From Armatimonadota bacterium (lineage in GTDB: Bacteria > Armatimonadota > JADLDR01): a stretch of DNA of 51,243 bases. Position 1 is the stretch's first letter, and every line of letters starts with the position of its first letter. Shown here in pieces: positions 16,193 through 25,400 of the stretch. The position numbers were made by a program, and so were the translations under genes. The stretch is from positions 1 to 51,243 of the forward strand of contig JADLDR010000237.1 of the NCBI GenBank assembly GCA_020846535.1. Reading direction: 5' to 3'. The notes under the pieces are model-generated. The model made no database searches. It saw only the letters and a list, made by a program, of their open reading frames with translations, and was not told the origin of the DNA.

Positions 16193-16888
16193 ATGATGTC
16201 CGGCGCATCGGAATCAGAGCATGGAAGGGTTGATATCCTGGTGGTGGAGGACGATTCTGTCTACCGCATGGTGCTTGTCAAGCGGCTGGCCGACGAGGGC
16301 TTCCGGATTCTTCCGGCCCGCGACGGGGAGGAAGGGCTTCGCCTTGCCCGCGAGTCCCGGCCCGAGATGATCGTCTCGGACCTGATGATGCCGAAGATGG
16401 ACGGCCAGACGCTCTGCGAGGGGGTCCGCGCCGATCCGGAACTCCATTCGACCTACATCCTTCTCCTCACCGCCCACGACGGCATCGAAGCCAAGCTGTC
16501 CGGCCTGGAAAGCGGGGCGGACGATTATCTGGTCAAGCCGTGCAATCATCGGGAGCTGATCGCCCGCGTCCGCGTGGGGCTTCGCATCCGCAAGCTCCAG
16601 CGGGAAAATATCGATCTGGTCCGGAAGAACACCGCCCTGGCGATGGCCGTCACCCTCAATCATGAAATCAACAACCAGCTTGCCGGGGCGATGGCCGCCG
16701 CCGAAGGGCTGCTCCTGAGCAAATCCCCCGATGACCCCGATACCCGCAAACTGAATATCATCCTCCAGTGCGCCGCCAATATCCGTGATATCGTCGCCCG
16801 CCTCCGGAATATCCGCCAGGTAGCCATAAAGCCGTACCTCGCCGACCGCGAAATGGTGGACATCGACCGTTCTTCAGAGGAAGCATGA
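16193..16888 (+). CDS. Response regulator: receiver domain fused to a DHp-like helix pair, no ATPase domain
   Basis: 231 aa from ATG at 16193 (AGAGG upstream; an adjacent ATG follows). The receiver domain (residues 14-130) has the acidic pair in VVEDD, the phospho-acceptor Asp63 in VSDLMMPKMDG, Thr93 in LLLTAHD and Lys115 in LVKP. After a linker the C-terminal about 85 residues resemble a histidine-kinase dimerisation segment with an H-box-like TLNHEINNQLAGAM (His157). There is no HATPase domain and no DNA-binding domain. It could be a phosphotransfer or scaffold partner for a separate kinase, or a kinase remnant. The upstream region is a repeat element and no cognate kinase is adjacent. Longer reading from 16124 is not supported by a ribosome binding site. 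Confidence 0.8.
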   Translation: MMSGASESEHGRVDILVVEDDSVYRMVLVKRLADEGFRILPARDGEEGLRLARESRPEMIVSDLMMPKMDGQTLCEGVRADPELHSTYILLLTAHDGIEAKLSGLESGADDYLVKPCNHRELIARVRVGLRIRKLQRENIDLVRKNTALAMAVTLNHEINNQLAGAMAAAEGLLLSKSPDDPDTRKLNIILQCAANIRDIVARLRNIRQVAIKPYLADREMVDIDRSSEEA

Positions 16889-16899
16889 CGGCCTGAGAT

Positions 16900-17143
16900 A
16901 TGTGTCATATATGTCATATTGTCTTACGGCGTACAACCTATGACACTATTGGAACATAGGAGCAGGCAGGCCAACGGTATCCTTCCTACTCTCTTAGTTT
17001 TTATATAAATATATTTATATAAAAACTATAGTTATATTAACTACTTGTTAAAGGGGAAGAGCCATGCGGCCTGGCGTCCGGCGAGGCTTCCCCTTATGCT
17101 GATTATGTCATACCCTCTATGACAGATGACATAATGACACAAT
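16900..17143. mobile_element. MITE-like element: terminal inverted TGTCAT arrays around a 34-bp palindrome
   Basis: Left arm: TATGTGTCATATATGTCATA from 16899, with TATGACAC at 16939. The right arm, read on the other strand from 17143, is AATTGTGTCATTATGTCATC. Each arm carries three or four TGTCAT hexamers, and the two arms are inverted copies. The centre (16995-17028) is a perfect AT-only-cored palindrome with half TAGTTTTTATATAAATA. A second hairpin lies at 17051-17095 (AAGGGGAAG / CTTCCCCTT). It fills the 378-bp space between two convergent genes and encodes nothing. Mobility is inferred from the inverted ends. Confidence 0.55.
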
Positions 17144-17266
17144 TCGGGCAGGCCCTCTGGCGCATTGCCGCCGTTTCCCCGGAAAACACAGCGCAGGCGC
17201 AGGGCTTGGGGCGCGGGCTTCGAGCGGCCTGGCGTCTATCGGCCCATCCGGCGATTCCCGCAATCA

Positions 17267-18973
17267 TTACATGAACTCTCTTTCCACTGCCACAGACCAC
17301 CGCGCGATGGCTCCTCGGGGCAGGCGTGGGGCTGGGGTGAAATAGGCCGGAGCCGCCGCGCCGCTCGGTGAGGAGAACAGGCGTGCCAGCCCCAGACGCC
17401 ACTTCAGGCGCTCGGGGCAGGCGATAGAGAAAGATTCCGGGCCGATGGTCAGGGAAAGAATGTTGTCTTCCACGCGGTAAGCCGTCTCTTCTTTGCCGTC
17501 GGACAGGATGACAGGCCAGATCGCCCGGCAGGCCCCCAGGTCCCTCAGAGCCGTCACCTCATACTCGATGACCAGCCGGTCGCCATCGAAGCCCAGCCAT
17601 TTGCGGGCGGCCACAAGATCGTTTTCGCCGGTGAGTTCGATACCGCCCCTGCAAGCCAGAGCCGATCCGTTTCCGGCCCGCTCCGGCAGACGCCATGCTC
17701 CCTCGGTTTCCACGACAAAGCCTTCCCAGACGCTTTCCAGCATGGCTTCCCGGTCGAAGGCCGGTTCGGGGAGCGGGGAGAGGCGGCCTCCTCCCAGCCT
17801 CACCCCGAAAGGCTGCCACGCCGGGGCGGTTCCCTCCCGGTGGGAGCGCAGGGAGACGGCCAGAAAATGCTCCCCGGAGCGGAGGCGGGCATAGCCGCCC
17901 GCTTCGTCGATGAAGGCGCAGTCCTCCCGGATGACGGCCTCTATCCTCCGCTCTTCCGGCTGCTGGGGGCAGGCCGCATACTCCTCTCCCTCCCAGATGC
18001 GCCCTGCCAGGCAGATGCCTGCAAAGGCCAGGGCGTTGGACGCCGCAAAGCGTGTCCGAGGCTCGTAGCCTATCCGGAGCGAAGCGGGGAAATGGTTGGG
18101 CACGGCAGGGAAAAGCCCGGTCTCGCGCCGGCAGGCGAACCACCAGGCCAGAGTGTCCAGCACCGTATCGGCATCCGGGGACAGCCCGGCATAGGCGAAC
18201 AGGGCCAGCAGATGCCCCAGCGATTCCACCCCGTGCCTTCCCTTCCCCACCATCGCCAGCGGGCCTTCCGGCGTCAGGAACCGCAAAAGCCAGGCGAAGC
18301 CTTTTTCGAAAACGCCGTCCGCCTCCCGAAGGACAGCCTGAACCTCCGGTTCCGGGGAATCCCGCGTCATGGAAAGGGCCGCCGCCAGATAGGACAGTCC
18401 CGCCAGGTGCGCGGCTATCGGCCTTCTCTCTCCGTCCCCGTCATCTGCGATGAACCCTCCCGGCTGCTGTCGGCCGGCCAGCGACCGGGCCCCCGCAGCC
18501 GCAGCCTCAAGGCTGGACACCCTCAAACCGAGATGGTGAGACAACAGCTCCGCCCCTGTTTGCAGGGCAGCCCCGGACGATGTGGCGGGCGCTGCTTCGG
18601 GCTTCAGGATAAAGGCTTTCTCCCATTCGCTGCGCCAGGAATCGTGGGCCTGGGAGATCAGGTCAGGCCAGGCCAGCAAGGAGTAGAAGCGGGTCAGGGC
18701 ATGGGTCTCGGGGTCGAGCGTGCCGGATTGCAGGAGGTCGGCGCAGCGGTTGAGGAGGAGACAGGCTTCCTCGGCCACGTTCCGGAGCCCGCTCCACCGG
18801 GATGCCTGCGCCAGGATGTAGGCGGAAGGAGCCGGGAGGAAGCTTTCCGCCTCTTCCGTTTCGTAAGGGTCCTCTATGATCCGCACAGGGGCGTATTGCC
18901 TTATCCATTCGCGGCTGGCAATCGTGTAGCCGGAGGCCAGCCTCCGGTAAGTTTCGAGATCGTTTTGGTTCAT
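17267..18973 (-). CDS. Probable (alpha/alpha)-toroid protein, heparinase II/III-like, unverified
   Basis: 568 aa, no signal peptide. The first about 330 residues are helical with repeated hydrophobic hairpins (YILAQASRWSGLRNVAEEA, LAGLSYLAAALSMTRD, GHLLALFAYAGLSPDADTVLD). They resemble the toroid of polysaccharide lyases and related glycosidases. The remainder is beta-rich (YARLRSGEHFLAVSLRSH, RLVIEYEVTALRDLG), as in heparinase II/III-type C-terminal sandwiches. The stretch GGYARLRSGEHFLAVS is typical of such sandwich edges. I could not find decisive catalytic residues. The start ATG at 18973 follows AGGGTACTCTC. It is divergent from the c-di-GMP gene and convergent with the receiver gene. 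Substrate unknown. Confidence 0.65.
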   Translation of the reverse strand: MNQNDLETYRRLASGYTIASREWIRQYAPVRIIEDPYETEEAESFLPAPSAYILAQASRWSGLRNVAEEACLLLNRCADLLQSGTLDPETHALTRFYSLLAWPDLISQAHDSWRSEWEKAFILKPEAAPATSSGAALQTGAELLSHHLGLRVSSLEAAAAGARSLAGRQQPGGFIADDGDGERRPIAAHLAGLSYLAAALSMTRDSPEPEVQAVLREADGVFEKGFAWLLRFLTPEGPLAMVGKGRHGVESLGHLLALFAYAGLSPDADTVLDTLAWWFACRRETGLFPAVPNHFPASLRIGYEPRTRFAASNALAFAGICLAGRIWEGEEYAACPQQPEERRIEAVIREDCAFIDEAGGYARLRSGEHFLAVSLRSHREGTAPAWQPFGVRLGGGRLSPLPEPAFDREAMLESVWEGFVVETEGAWRLPERAGNGSALACRGGIELTGENDLVAARKWLGFDGDRLVIEYEVTALRDLGACRAIWPVILSDGKEETAYRVEDNILSLTIGPESFSIACPERLKWRLGLARLFSSPSGAAAPAYFTPAPRLPRGAIARWSVAVEREFM

Positions 18974-19057
18974 GAGAGTACCCTGTCGTTCATGGAATGA
19001 TCCGGGGTCAGGAAAAAACAGGTAATATTAGCAGTAGCAAACCTTTTCATAAGGCGA

Positions 19058-19063
19058 TATAAT
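19058..19063 (+). promoter_or_regulatory. -10 box for the riboswitch-controlled transcript
   Basis: A perfect TATAAT about 30 nt before the riboswitch P1 stem. A good -35 hexamer at 17 bp is absent (TAGCAA), so the promoter may be weak or activator-dependent. Confidence 0.5.
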
Positions 19064-19091
19064 GGAAGCACAATCGAATAGAGTCTGATAT

Positions 19092-19190
19092 GGTGCCTCC
19101 GATAAAGGCAAACCTGCGGAAACTCAGGGACGCAAAGTCACGGAGCTAAAGGGAAATCCCTATGCTCGCCGGGCTGCCGAAGGGCATCTT
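19092..19190 (+). promoter_or_regulatory. Cyclic di-GMP-I (GEMM-I) riboswitch
   Basis: The sequence matches the class core: GATAAAGGCAAACC (19101-19114), a GNAA-type GGAAAC loop, GGGACGCAAAGTCACGGAGC (19127-19146), the P3 hairpin GGGAAATCCC and the closing GCCGGGCTGCCGA (19168-19180). The P1 stem pairs GGTGCC (19092-19097) with GGCATC (19183-19188). A U-rich tract (TCTTTCTTTTT) follows P1 immediately, 12 nt ahead of the GAGGTGG ribosome binding site of the downstream c-di-GMP enzyme. Ligand class is certain from the motif; on/off direction is not. Confidence 0.95.
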
Positions 19191-19211
19191 TCTTTTTCAC
19201 GAGGTGGCCCG

Positions 19212-21041
19212 ATGACCCAAATGCATTCTTTATTTTACAATCAGTGGATTGTTCTTGTTCCGGCCTTCCTGATCCTCTCTTTGTCCTGTCTTTTCTACCG
19301 GCTCCACCGGCAGAGATCGGCAGGCAGCGCCAGGGACATATCGGCTTTGAAGCGAAGCCAGCAGGAGATGTCGGATCTCTATCTGTCAACGATCCAATCG
19401 CTGGCAATGGCGATTGACGCCAAAGACCCCTACGCCCATGCCCATATCGTCAGCGTGCAGAGGCTGGCCGTGGCTATCGCAGGGAAGATGGGGCTGCAAG
19501 GGCCGGAGATGGCCGCCCTGGAGACAGGCGCTCTCCTCCACGACATCGGCAAGCTGGGCGTGCCCGAATATATCCTGCTCAAGATGGACAGGCTCACCCC
19601 GGAGGAGTTCATCACCGTGCAAAAGCACTCGGAAACCGGGGCGATGATCCTGGAACCGATCCGGTTCCCCTGGCCGGTGGTGGAGATCGTACGCCACCAT
19701 CACGAGCGGTATAATGGCAGCGGCTACCCGGACGGGCTGCGCGGGGAAGCCATTCCCATCGGCGCGCGCATCCTGGGGGTGGCTGATGTCTATGACGCCC
19801 TCTCGTCATCCCGTCCTTACCGGAGCGCCTGGTCGCCGCAGGAGGCTGCCGCCTATATCCACAAGGGGGCGGGCTGCGAGTTCGACCCGGCTGTGGTCGC
19901 GGCTTTTCTGGAGGTCGCCCGGGAGCGCAGTCTGACAGGCGATCCCGACCAACCGGCGGCGTTTCGCTCCGGCGTAGCTGCTTCCGCGCCCGGAGGGCAG
20001 GCAAAAGGCGATATGCAAAAAGCGGTGGACAGCATCGCCCGAGCGCACCAGGAGATTCATGCGATCCAGGATATCGCCCGGTCCGCCAGCGCCAGCCTTC
20101 ACCTAGACGAAGTGCTTTCCCTGCTGACCCATAAGGCGCGGGGCATGATGGATGCCTCCGCCTGCGCGATTCTCCTGCCGGATGCGAAGAAAACCCGCCT
20201 GGAGGTCCGATCCGCCGCAGGGATCAACGAGGCGCTGCTGGCCGGAGCATCCTGCGATATGGGCAAAGGCGTCACCGGACAGGTGGCGTCCGCCCTTAAG
20301 CCGTATCTGGGCCGGTATGAAGAGGGCGACCTGGCGCTTGCCGGTTCTTCCGAAGGCTGGAAGCCCTTCCGGTACGCCCTCATCGTTCCGCTTATGGCCG
20401 AAGACCGGCTGATCGGGACGCTCCACGTCTATCATGAAGCGGAGAACGCCTTCAGTCCGGACGACTTGCGGGTTCTGGGCAGCGTCAGCCGACAAGCGGG
20501 CCGGGCGGTGGACAATGCCCTTCTTTTCGAGCAGACCCGGGAATCGGCCCTGACTGATCCCCTGACCGGCCTTCACAACCACCGCGGCCTGCTGCTCTTT
20601 CTGGAACAGGAGCTGGACAGGGCCAGGCGGCGGCGGCATGACCTGTCCATCCTCAGCCTCGACCTGGACAATTTCAAGCCGATCAACGATACTTTCGGCC
20701 ATATGGAGGGAGATCGCGTGCTGGCCGACCTGGGCCGCCTTTTCAAATCGCAGGCCCGCGCCTACGATATGGTCTGCCGCTACGCCGGGGACGAGTTCGT
20801 CCTCATCCTGCCCGAAACCGACAGCGGCGAGGCGTTCGCTCTGGCAGAGCGCATCCAGCAGGCCGTTTCGGGCTGTATCCCGGAACTCACCGGCTCGGTT
20901 CCCTGCGATATCCGGGTCGGCGTCAGCATCGGGATCGCCTCTTATCCTAAGGACGGCCTGACCCTTCACGACCTGCTGGCCCAGGCCGATGCCCGCATGT
21001 ATGAAAACAAGCGATCCCGCAAACAGAAACCGGCGGCTTGA
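19212..21041 (+). CDS. c-di-GMP turnover enzyme: membrane anchor, HD-GYP, GAF, GGDEF
   Basis: 609 aa. One N-terminal membrane helix (WIVLVPAFLILSLSCLFY, 12-30). The HD-GYP phosphodiesterase domain has HDIGK (H110, D111), HHHERYNGSGYPDGL (162-176) and DVYDAL. A GAF sensor spans about 290-440. The C-terminal diguanylate cyclase has the signature as AGDEF (525-529) and a canonical RxxD inhibitory site (RAYD, 516-519) five residues ahead. One chain therefore has both synthesising and degrading domains, with product inhibition on the cyclase side. Transcription or translation passes through a c-di-GMP riboswitch, making a second feedback point. The start follows GAGGTGGCCCG. A 14-bp hairpin terminator lies 52 bp after the stop. 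Whether the AGDEF variant is active cannot be told from sequence. Confidence 0.95.
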   Translation: MTQMHSLFYNQWIVLVPAFLILSLSCLFYRLHRQRSAGSARDISALKRSQQEMSDLYLSTIQSLAMAIDAKDPYAHAHIVSVQRLAVAIAGKMGLQGPEMAALETGALLHDIGKLGVPEYILLKMDRLTPEEFITVQKHSETGAMILEPIRFPWPVVEIVRHHHERYNGSGYPDGLRGEAIPIGARILGVADVYDALSSSRPYRSAWSPQEAAAYIHKGAGCEFDPAVVAAFLEVARERSLTGDPDQPAAFRSGVAASAPGGQAKGDMQKAVDSIARAHQEIHAIQDIARSASASLHLDEVLSLLTHKARGMMDASACAILLPDAKKTRLEVRSAAGINEALLAGASCDMGKGVTGQVASALKPYLGRYEEGDLALAGSSEGWKPFRYALIVPLMAEDRLIGTLHVYHEAENAFSPDDLRVLGSVSRQAGRAVDNALLFEQTRESALTDPLTGLHNHRGLLLFLEQELDRARRRRHDLSILSLDLDNFKPINDTFGHMEGDRVLADLGRLFKSQARAYDMVCRYAGDEFVLILPETDSGEAFALAERIQQAVSGCIPELTGSVPCDIRVGVSIGIASYPKDGLTLHDLLAQADARMYENKRSRKQKPAA

Positions 21042-21092
21042 TCGGATCGAAAAATCCCGGACCCGACAAACAGGAGGCGTCAGAAATACGAC

Positions 21093-21125
21093 AGGGGAGC
21101 GATAGGTATATCCTATCGCTCCCCT
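21093..21125. terminator. Bidirectional hairpin terminator between convergent genes
   Basis: AGGGGAGCGATAGG (21093-21106), loop TATAT, and the exact complement CCTATCGCTCCCCT (21112-21125). A short T-run (TTTT) occurs 6 nt later on the plus strand. It lies between the ends of the c-di-GMP gene and greA, so it can serve both strands. Confidence 0.7.
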
Positions 21126-21148
21126 ACCGCTTTTCAAGACCATCCTCG

Positions 21149-21619
21149 TTATATCGCCTCTATCTCCAAAACCTCGAACCTGATCACGCCTGCCGGAACT
21201 TCAGCTTCGACGATATCGCCGACTTTGCGGCCCAGCAGCACCTTCCCCAGCGGCGATTCCGCCGAGATCGTATCCAGGTCGGTCGTGATCTCCTCGCCGT
21301 CCAGAATGGCGTATTCCACATTCTCGTCGAAATCGAAGTCGCGGAGCGTCACCTTGACGCCCACGCCGATCTCCTCCGGCTCCTTCGCCTTTTCCACGAT
21401 CTCGGCCAGGCTGATCTTGAACTCCAGATCGCGGATGCGGCCCTCGATCATGGCCTGCTGTTCTTTGGCCCCGTGATATTCCGCGTTTTCTCTTATGTCT
21501 CCATGAGACCGGGCCTCAGCAATCTGCTTGCTGATCCTCGGTCGCTGCACCTCTTTCAAGTCTTTCAGTTCCTGCTGAATCTTTTCATAACCTTCCCTAG
21601 TCAGCAACACCTTACGCAT
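21149..21619 (-). CDS. greA: Transcription elongation factor GreA
   Basis: 156 aa, full length for the family. The N-terminal coiled coil carries the acidic tip GDIRENAEYHGAKE (around 39-52), which enters the RNA polymerase secondary channel and stimulates cleavage of backtracked transcripts. The C-terminal FKBP-like domain contains ISAESPLGKVLLGRKVGD and ends VIRFEVLEIEAI. The start follows GAGGTGAGGAA. A near-consensus promoter stands about 45 bp upstream. Housekeeping gene; its neighbours are unrelated in function. Confidence 0.97.
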   Translation of the reverse strand: MRKVLLTREGYEKIQQELKDLKEVQRPRISKQIAEARSHGDIRENAEYHGAKEQQAMIEGRIRDLEFKISLAEIVEKAKEPEEIGVGVKVTLRDFDFDENVEYAILDGEEITTDLDTISAESPLGKVLLGRKVGDIVEAEVPAGVIRFEVLEIEAI

Positions 21620-21662
21620 TTCCTCACCTCAAACCGCGTTTCGCTCTGTGGCAACATGAGCT

Positions 21663-21691
21663 ATTATACCAAAAATTGCCTTGTCTGGCAA
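21663..21691 (-). promoter_or_regulatory. greA promoter
   Basis: Minus-strand TTGCCA (21691-21686), 17-bp spacer, TATAAT (21668-21663) with TGG before it. Correctly placed for greA. Confidence 0.75.
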
Positions 21692-21703
21692 TTCCAACGC
21701 TTT

Positions 21704-22235
21704 TTATCCAAACCGGTGATGCGCCTGGTTCAGATTGAGCCGGAGGGCGGCGTTGTCGGAGATGGCGTTGTTTTTCCTGATCTCATCCGCGCGGCGCATG
21801 CCGACCAGCGTCACATCCACATAAGAGTTGGAGAGGACATAGTTCAGCAGGAAGGCTTCGAGGTCGGCTTCGCCAAGCTGATTGAAGGATATCGATCATC
21901 TCGCACCGCAGGCGGCGAAGGCTGGCCTCCACGCTGCGGGCGATGCCTTCCGGGTCGCGGTCGCTCGCCTTGGCGGCGACGGCGCACTCCCCGCGCCATC
22001 CTGCCGATCACCCGGCCCAGAATTTCCTCGCTGACACCGCTCCCATAGGCGGGGCCGTGTCGATATAATTCAATCCCAGATCGAGAGCGCATTCCAGCGC
22101 CTCTTCGATGGACTTCCGCTCAGCCTACCCCTCCGGGTCCCATTTTTCGATGTAATCGGCGATCCCCGCCTGCCCCCTGCCGAACCCGATCTCCGAAACG
22201 CGCAGGCCCGTTCGCCCCAATGTACGGTAATACAT
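21704..22235 (-). pseudogene. Aldo/keto reductase remnant
   Basis: The minus-strand start at 22235 reads MYYRTLGRTGLRVSEIGFG, a typical aldo/keto reductase N-terminus. It meets a TAG after DYIEKWDPEG, continues in the same frame as AERKSIEEALECALDLGLNYIDTA, then shifts frame at the PAYG motif. Further pieces AKASDRDPEGIARSVEASL and LEAFLLNYVLSNSYVDVTLVG follow in other frames. The centre of the barrel, including the catalytic Lys region, is deleted. About 175 codons remain of the usual 300-330. The gene is dead; the NADPH-dependent carbonyl reductase function applies only to its ancestor. Confidence 0.8.
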
Positions 22236-22277
22236 GAATGCTCCTTTTTGAATTTCACCGCGGATGCGGAGCCGATG

Positions 22278-22395
22278 CCGTCTGCGAGGATCTTTAGCTT
22301 TGCAGCCATCTCCAACGCCCCAAAGGCACGAGAAGGCGCTGCTCGTAGGCGGTACGCTGGAGATCGATTCGGGCTTCGCCCTCGCAGACTGTATC
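22278..22395. repeat. Inverted TCTGCGAGG arms around a variable segment
   Basis: GTCTGCGAGG (about 22281) and CCTCGCAGAC (about 22380) form inverted arms about 95 bp apart. The same arms, fused directly, form the hairpin at 13400-13443. Next to it, TAAAGATCGTCACAAAGCTA and TCCTCGCAATGACA are further repeat-like scraps. This occupies the 246-bp gap between the aldo/keto reductase remnant and the GH38-like gene. Confidence 0.4.
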
Positions 22396-22481
22396 TATTA
22401 TATAGCTACTTATCTATATTATGCTAAAGATCGTCACAAAGCTAAAGGTCCTCGCAATGACAATCGCCAATCATCTCGCAC

Positions 22482-25400
22482 TCAAACGACAGCCATTCCC
22501 CGGCAGCGGACAGTGCTTATCCCGCCTGCCCTGAGAGGGACATGAACGGTGTGGAGGGTGTAATGAAGGGTCGCCTCATTTTCTTCCACCAGGTTTGTCC
22601 GGAACGCCTGATCGATGCGGAAATAAGGCAGGGTAACGGCTGCCGAAGCGTCCTGGCCGCCGGTCTCAGCAAGGCGGAGGATCAGCCCGTCGCCATCCTC
22701 GGCGCGTTTGAAGGTCAGCAGGAGGGCGTGCCCGCAGTCTATGTGGACGAAACCGGCGGCTTCGGGAAGGTTTCCCTCCTGGGGGCCGGTGACGCAGGCC
22801 GGGAAGAGAGGGGTGGAGGCGCTCCAGCCGAACCGGACGGAGCCGCCCTCTCGCCAGTCCTGGCGATGGCTTGTCAGGCTGTAGCGGAAGAGGACATCGC
22901 CACACTGAACCGGCTGGAAGTTGGTGCGGAAGTTGCTGATCAGGGCGCAGGAGTAGATGTGCCCTTTCTCAAGCTGCGCCGGGCCTGTCAGGAACGCCTG
23001 TCCGAAATCGGGCGGGGTCGCGCCATGATGGGCCTGGGAGACAGGGCAGGGCCGGAAGCCGCCCAGCATCGCCACCGGCGATTCCAGGCTGCTCCAGGAG
23101 ACGCCCCCCGCCTCGTCCCACGCCGACACCCAGTGCTGGACAGGGAAGGCGTCGCTGTTCGTGCCCGGCAGTTGATCCCGGATCGGCTCGATCACAGCAT
23201 TGCTGGCTTCGTAGCGAAAAGAGGGCGATTCCACCGCAAACGGGAAGGCGAAATAATGCTCGATGAGAGGCGTGGAGTCCTTCAGCAGGCGGTTGGCGAT
23301 ATCGATCCGCTTGATGGCGTCATAAAGGATCACTTCCTGGACGCGCTGCGGGCAGCCCGGCCCGCTGCCCCGGATCGTGACGCTGGCCCGCACCGGCCCG
23401 CATTCCCCCCGGCGGATCTCGGAGCGCCCGGCGGCCTGGACCTCGCCCGTTTGCGAGAAACGGGCCACCAGTTGATTGAAACCGTGAGCGGCCCTGCCGT
23501 CCACCCACTCCCTCTGGAGTTCCTTGTCGAAAAGGCTCAGGATGGCCCCGGTCTCCGGGTCGAGAGCGATCCTGTAATAGCGGTTCTCCAGGCTGCTGTC
23601 CCCGGCCTGTAGCCTGCTCTCGAAGGCCGGAACCTGTTCCGCCGGCGCGATGCGGTAGGCTTTATATCCCACCGGCGGGACGTTTTCGGCCACGAAGACG
23701 ATTTCCTTCAGGTGCGCCGGATCGACGGCCCCCAGCGCCCAGCGGTAAGCCGCCATTGGCCGGGCCGCCGCCGGGCTGTCCAGGACGGCGATCTGATAGG
23801 GAACGCTCTGCCCGGTGGAAAGATCGATCAGGGCGAAGGGCTTCTCCAGCAGGGAGAGCGGCAGGTCCACCAGAGACCGGCCCACCGCCGTTCCGCAGAC
23901 CATCCGGGCCGGGCCGCCGCCCTCCGGCGGATGCGACCAGTGCATGGGCCGACCGCAGGGGGAGGGCGTCACGGCAGGCACGCTCATCACATCGGTTCGC
24001 GTAAAGGAAAGGGGATTGAAGACCAGCAGGTGGTAGCCCTCTTCCCCGAGCCGCACGCTGTCAGCGATCCGGTTGGCGCTTTTGGTCAGGACATCCTGGG
24101 CGAGCGCGGCGGCCCGGTAGGCGAACTGGCTCTTTTCGCTCCAGCATCCGTCCTGCGCCGGGCCGATGGGATGGGCCATGCCCCATGTATGCTCGTCATA
24201 GAGGAGGGCGCTGTCATAGCCTTCCTCCAGCGCCTGCGCGGGATATTCGTAATCGCTGACGAGCCCGGCGCTGGCCGCGAACTTCTCCGCCGAGGTGAGG
24301 GTATCGTACGCCAGGCGGTTGATCCCCGTTTCCTTTGCGGTGCTGGACGCCCCGATGGTGTAGTCGGTATTGGGCATATCGCCCCGCAGCACGCGCAGGC
24401 CGCCGCCGTATCGCTTCTCCAGGCTTTCGAAGAACTGGCTGTCGGTCGCCACCCGGAGTCTGGGATAGGCCCAGCGCCGGTTCCATCCCCTAGCGATCAG
24501 GCTGAGGCGGATATCCGGGGGCGAGTTGTCGCGCCCTCCGCCCCAGAAAGTGAAGCGGGCGAGGTCGAAGGGGTAGCCGTTGTCCTCCAGGCCGCGCAGG
24601 CGGCGCGGCAGGTCTTGCTCCGCCTGCGCTTCGTTCCACAGGTCGGCCCCGTGGCCGTACCAGAAGAGTACCCGACTGCCGTCCGGCCCTTCCCACCAGA
24701 AGGCCCCGCTCGCGCCTCTGGGCAATACAGCCTCTTCATCCCAGAAGGGGCGCACCGTAAAGCCCCAGGAGAAATAATCGGGCAGCCCGGGGGCGAAATA
24801 GCGCACCCCGGCCCCGCTCAGGACGCTTGCCAGGCCCCACGACAGGCCCGGCACATCGTTCAGCTCCGCAGTCCGGATGGGGATGCCGTACCGCCTTTTC
24901 AACCGAAAAGCCGGATAAACGAGCCGGATTTGCTCCTCATGGCCGCAGAGTTCGCTCGTTTCGTTGCCCAGAAGGGCGGTGACCTCGATGCGCCCTTCGC
25001 GTATCAGCCGGACCAGCCGTTCTGCCGCCTCCGGCGGCCTGTTTTCCAGATAGTGCAGCACCGACCAGCCCTGCTCCACCCCGTATCGAAAGCGGGATTC
25101 TTCCGGCCAGTCCGCCGTCTCCCCACAGAAGCGCACGACATCATCCAGAAAGCCGTCGTATTCCCGGAGGACGTGGCCGGGCAGGTCGGTGTAGCCCAGG
25201 TCGTGGTGAGAGGTATGTACCAGAAAGAGTTCCCAGTGGCGCACCGGCCGCCAGGGCACCCTGAAAACATCAGCCACCCTTCTGCCGGTATGCAGCGCAA
25301 ACTTCACCTCCGGGGAGTTCCGGATATCGGGGATATAGACGCGCTGCCTGCTCTCACCGGCAGGGATGTCGCCCAGGGGAACCGCCGCCTCTCCGCTCTG

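Noticed and set aside
16900..17143. Replication origin (AT-rich palindrome with iterated motifs)
   Set aside because: No DnaA-box consensus TTATCCACA and no dnaA, dnaN, repA or parA nearby; kept as a mobile or regulatory element candidate.
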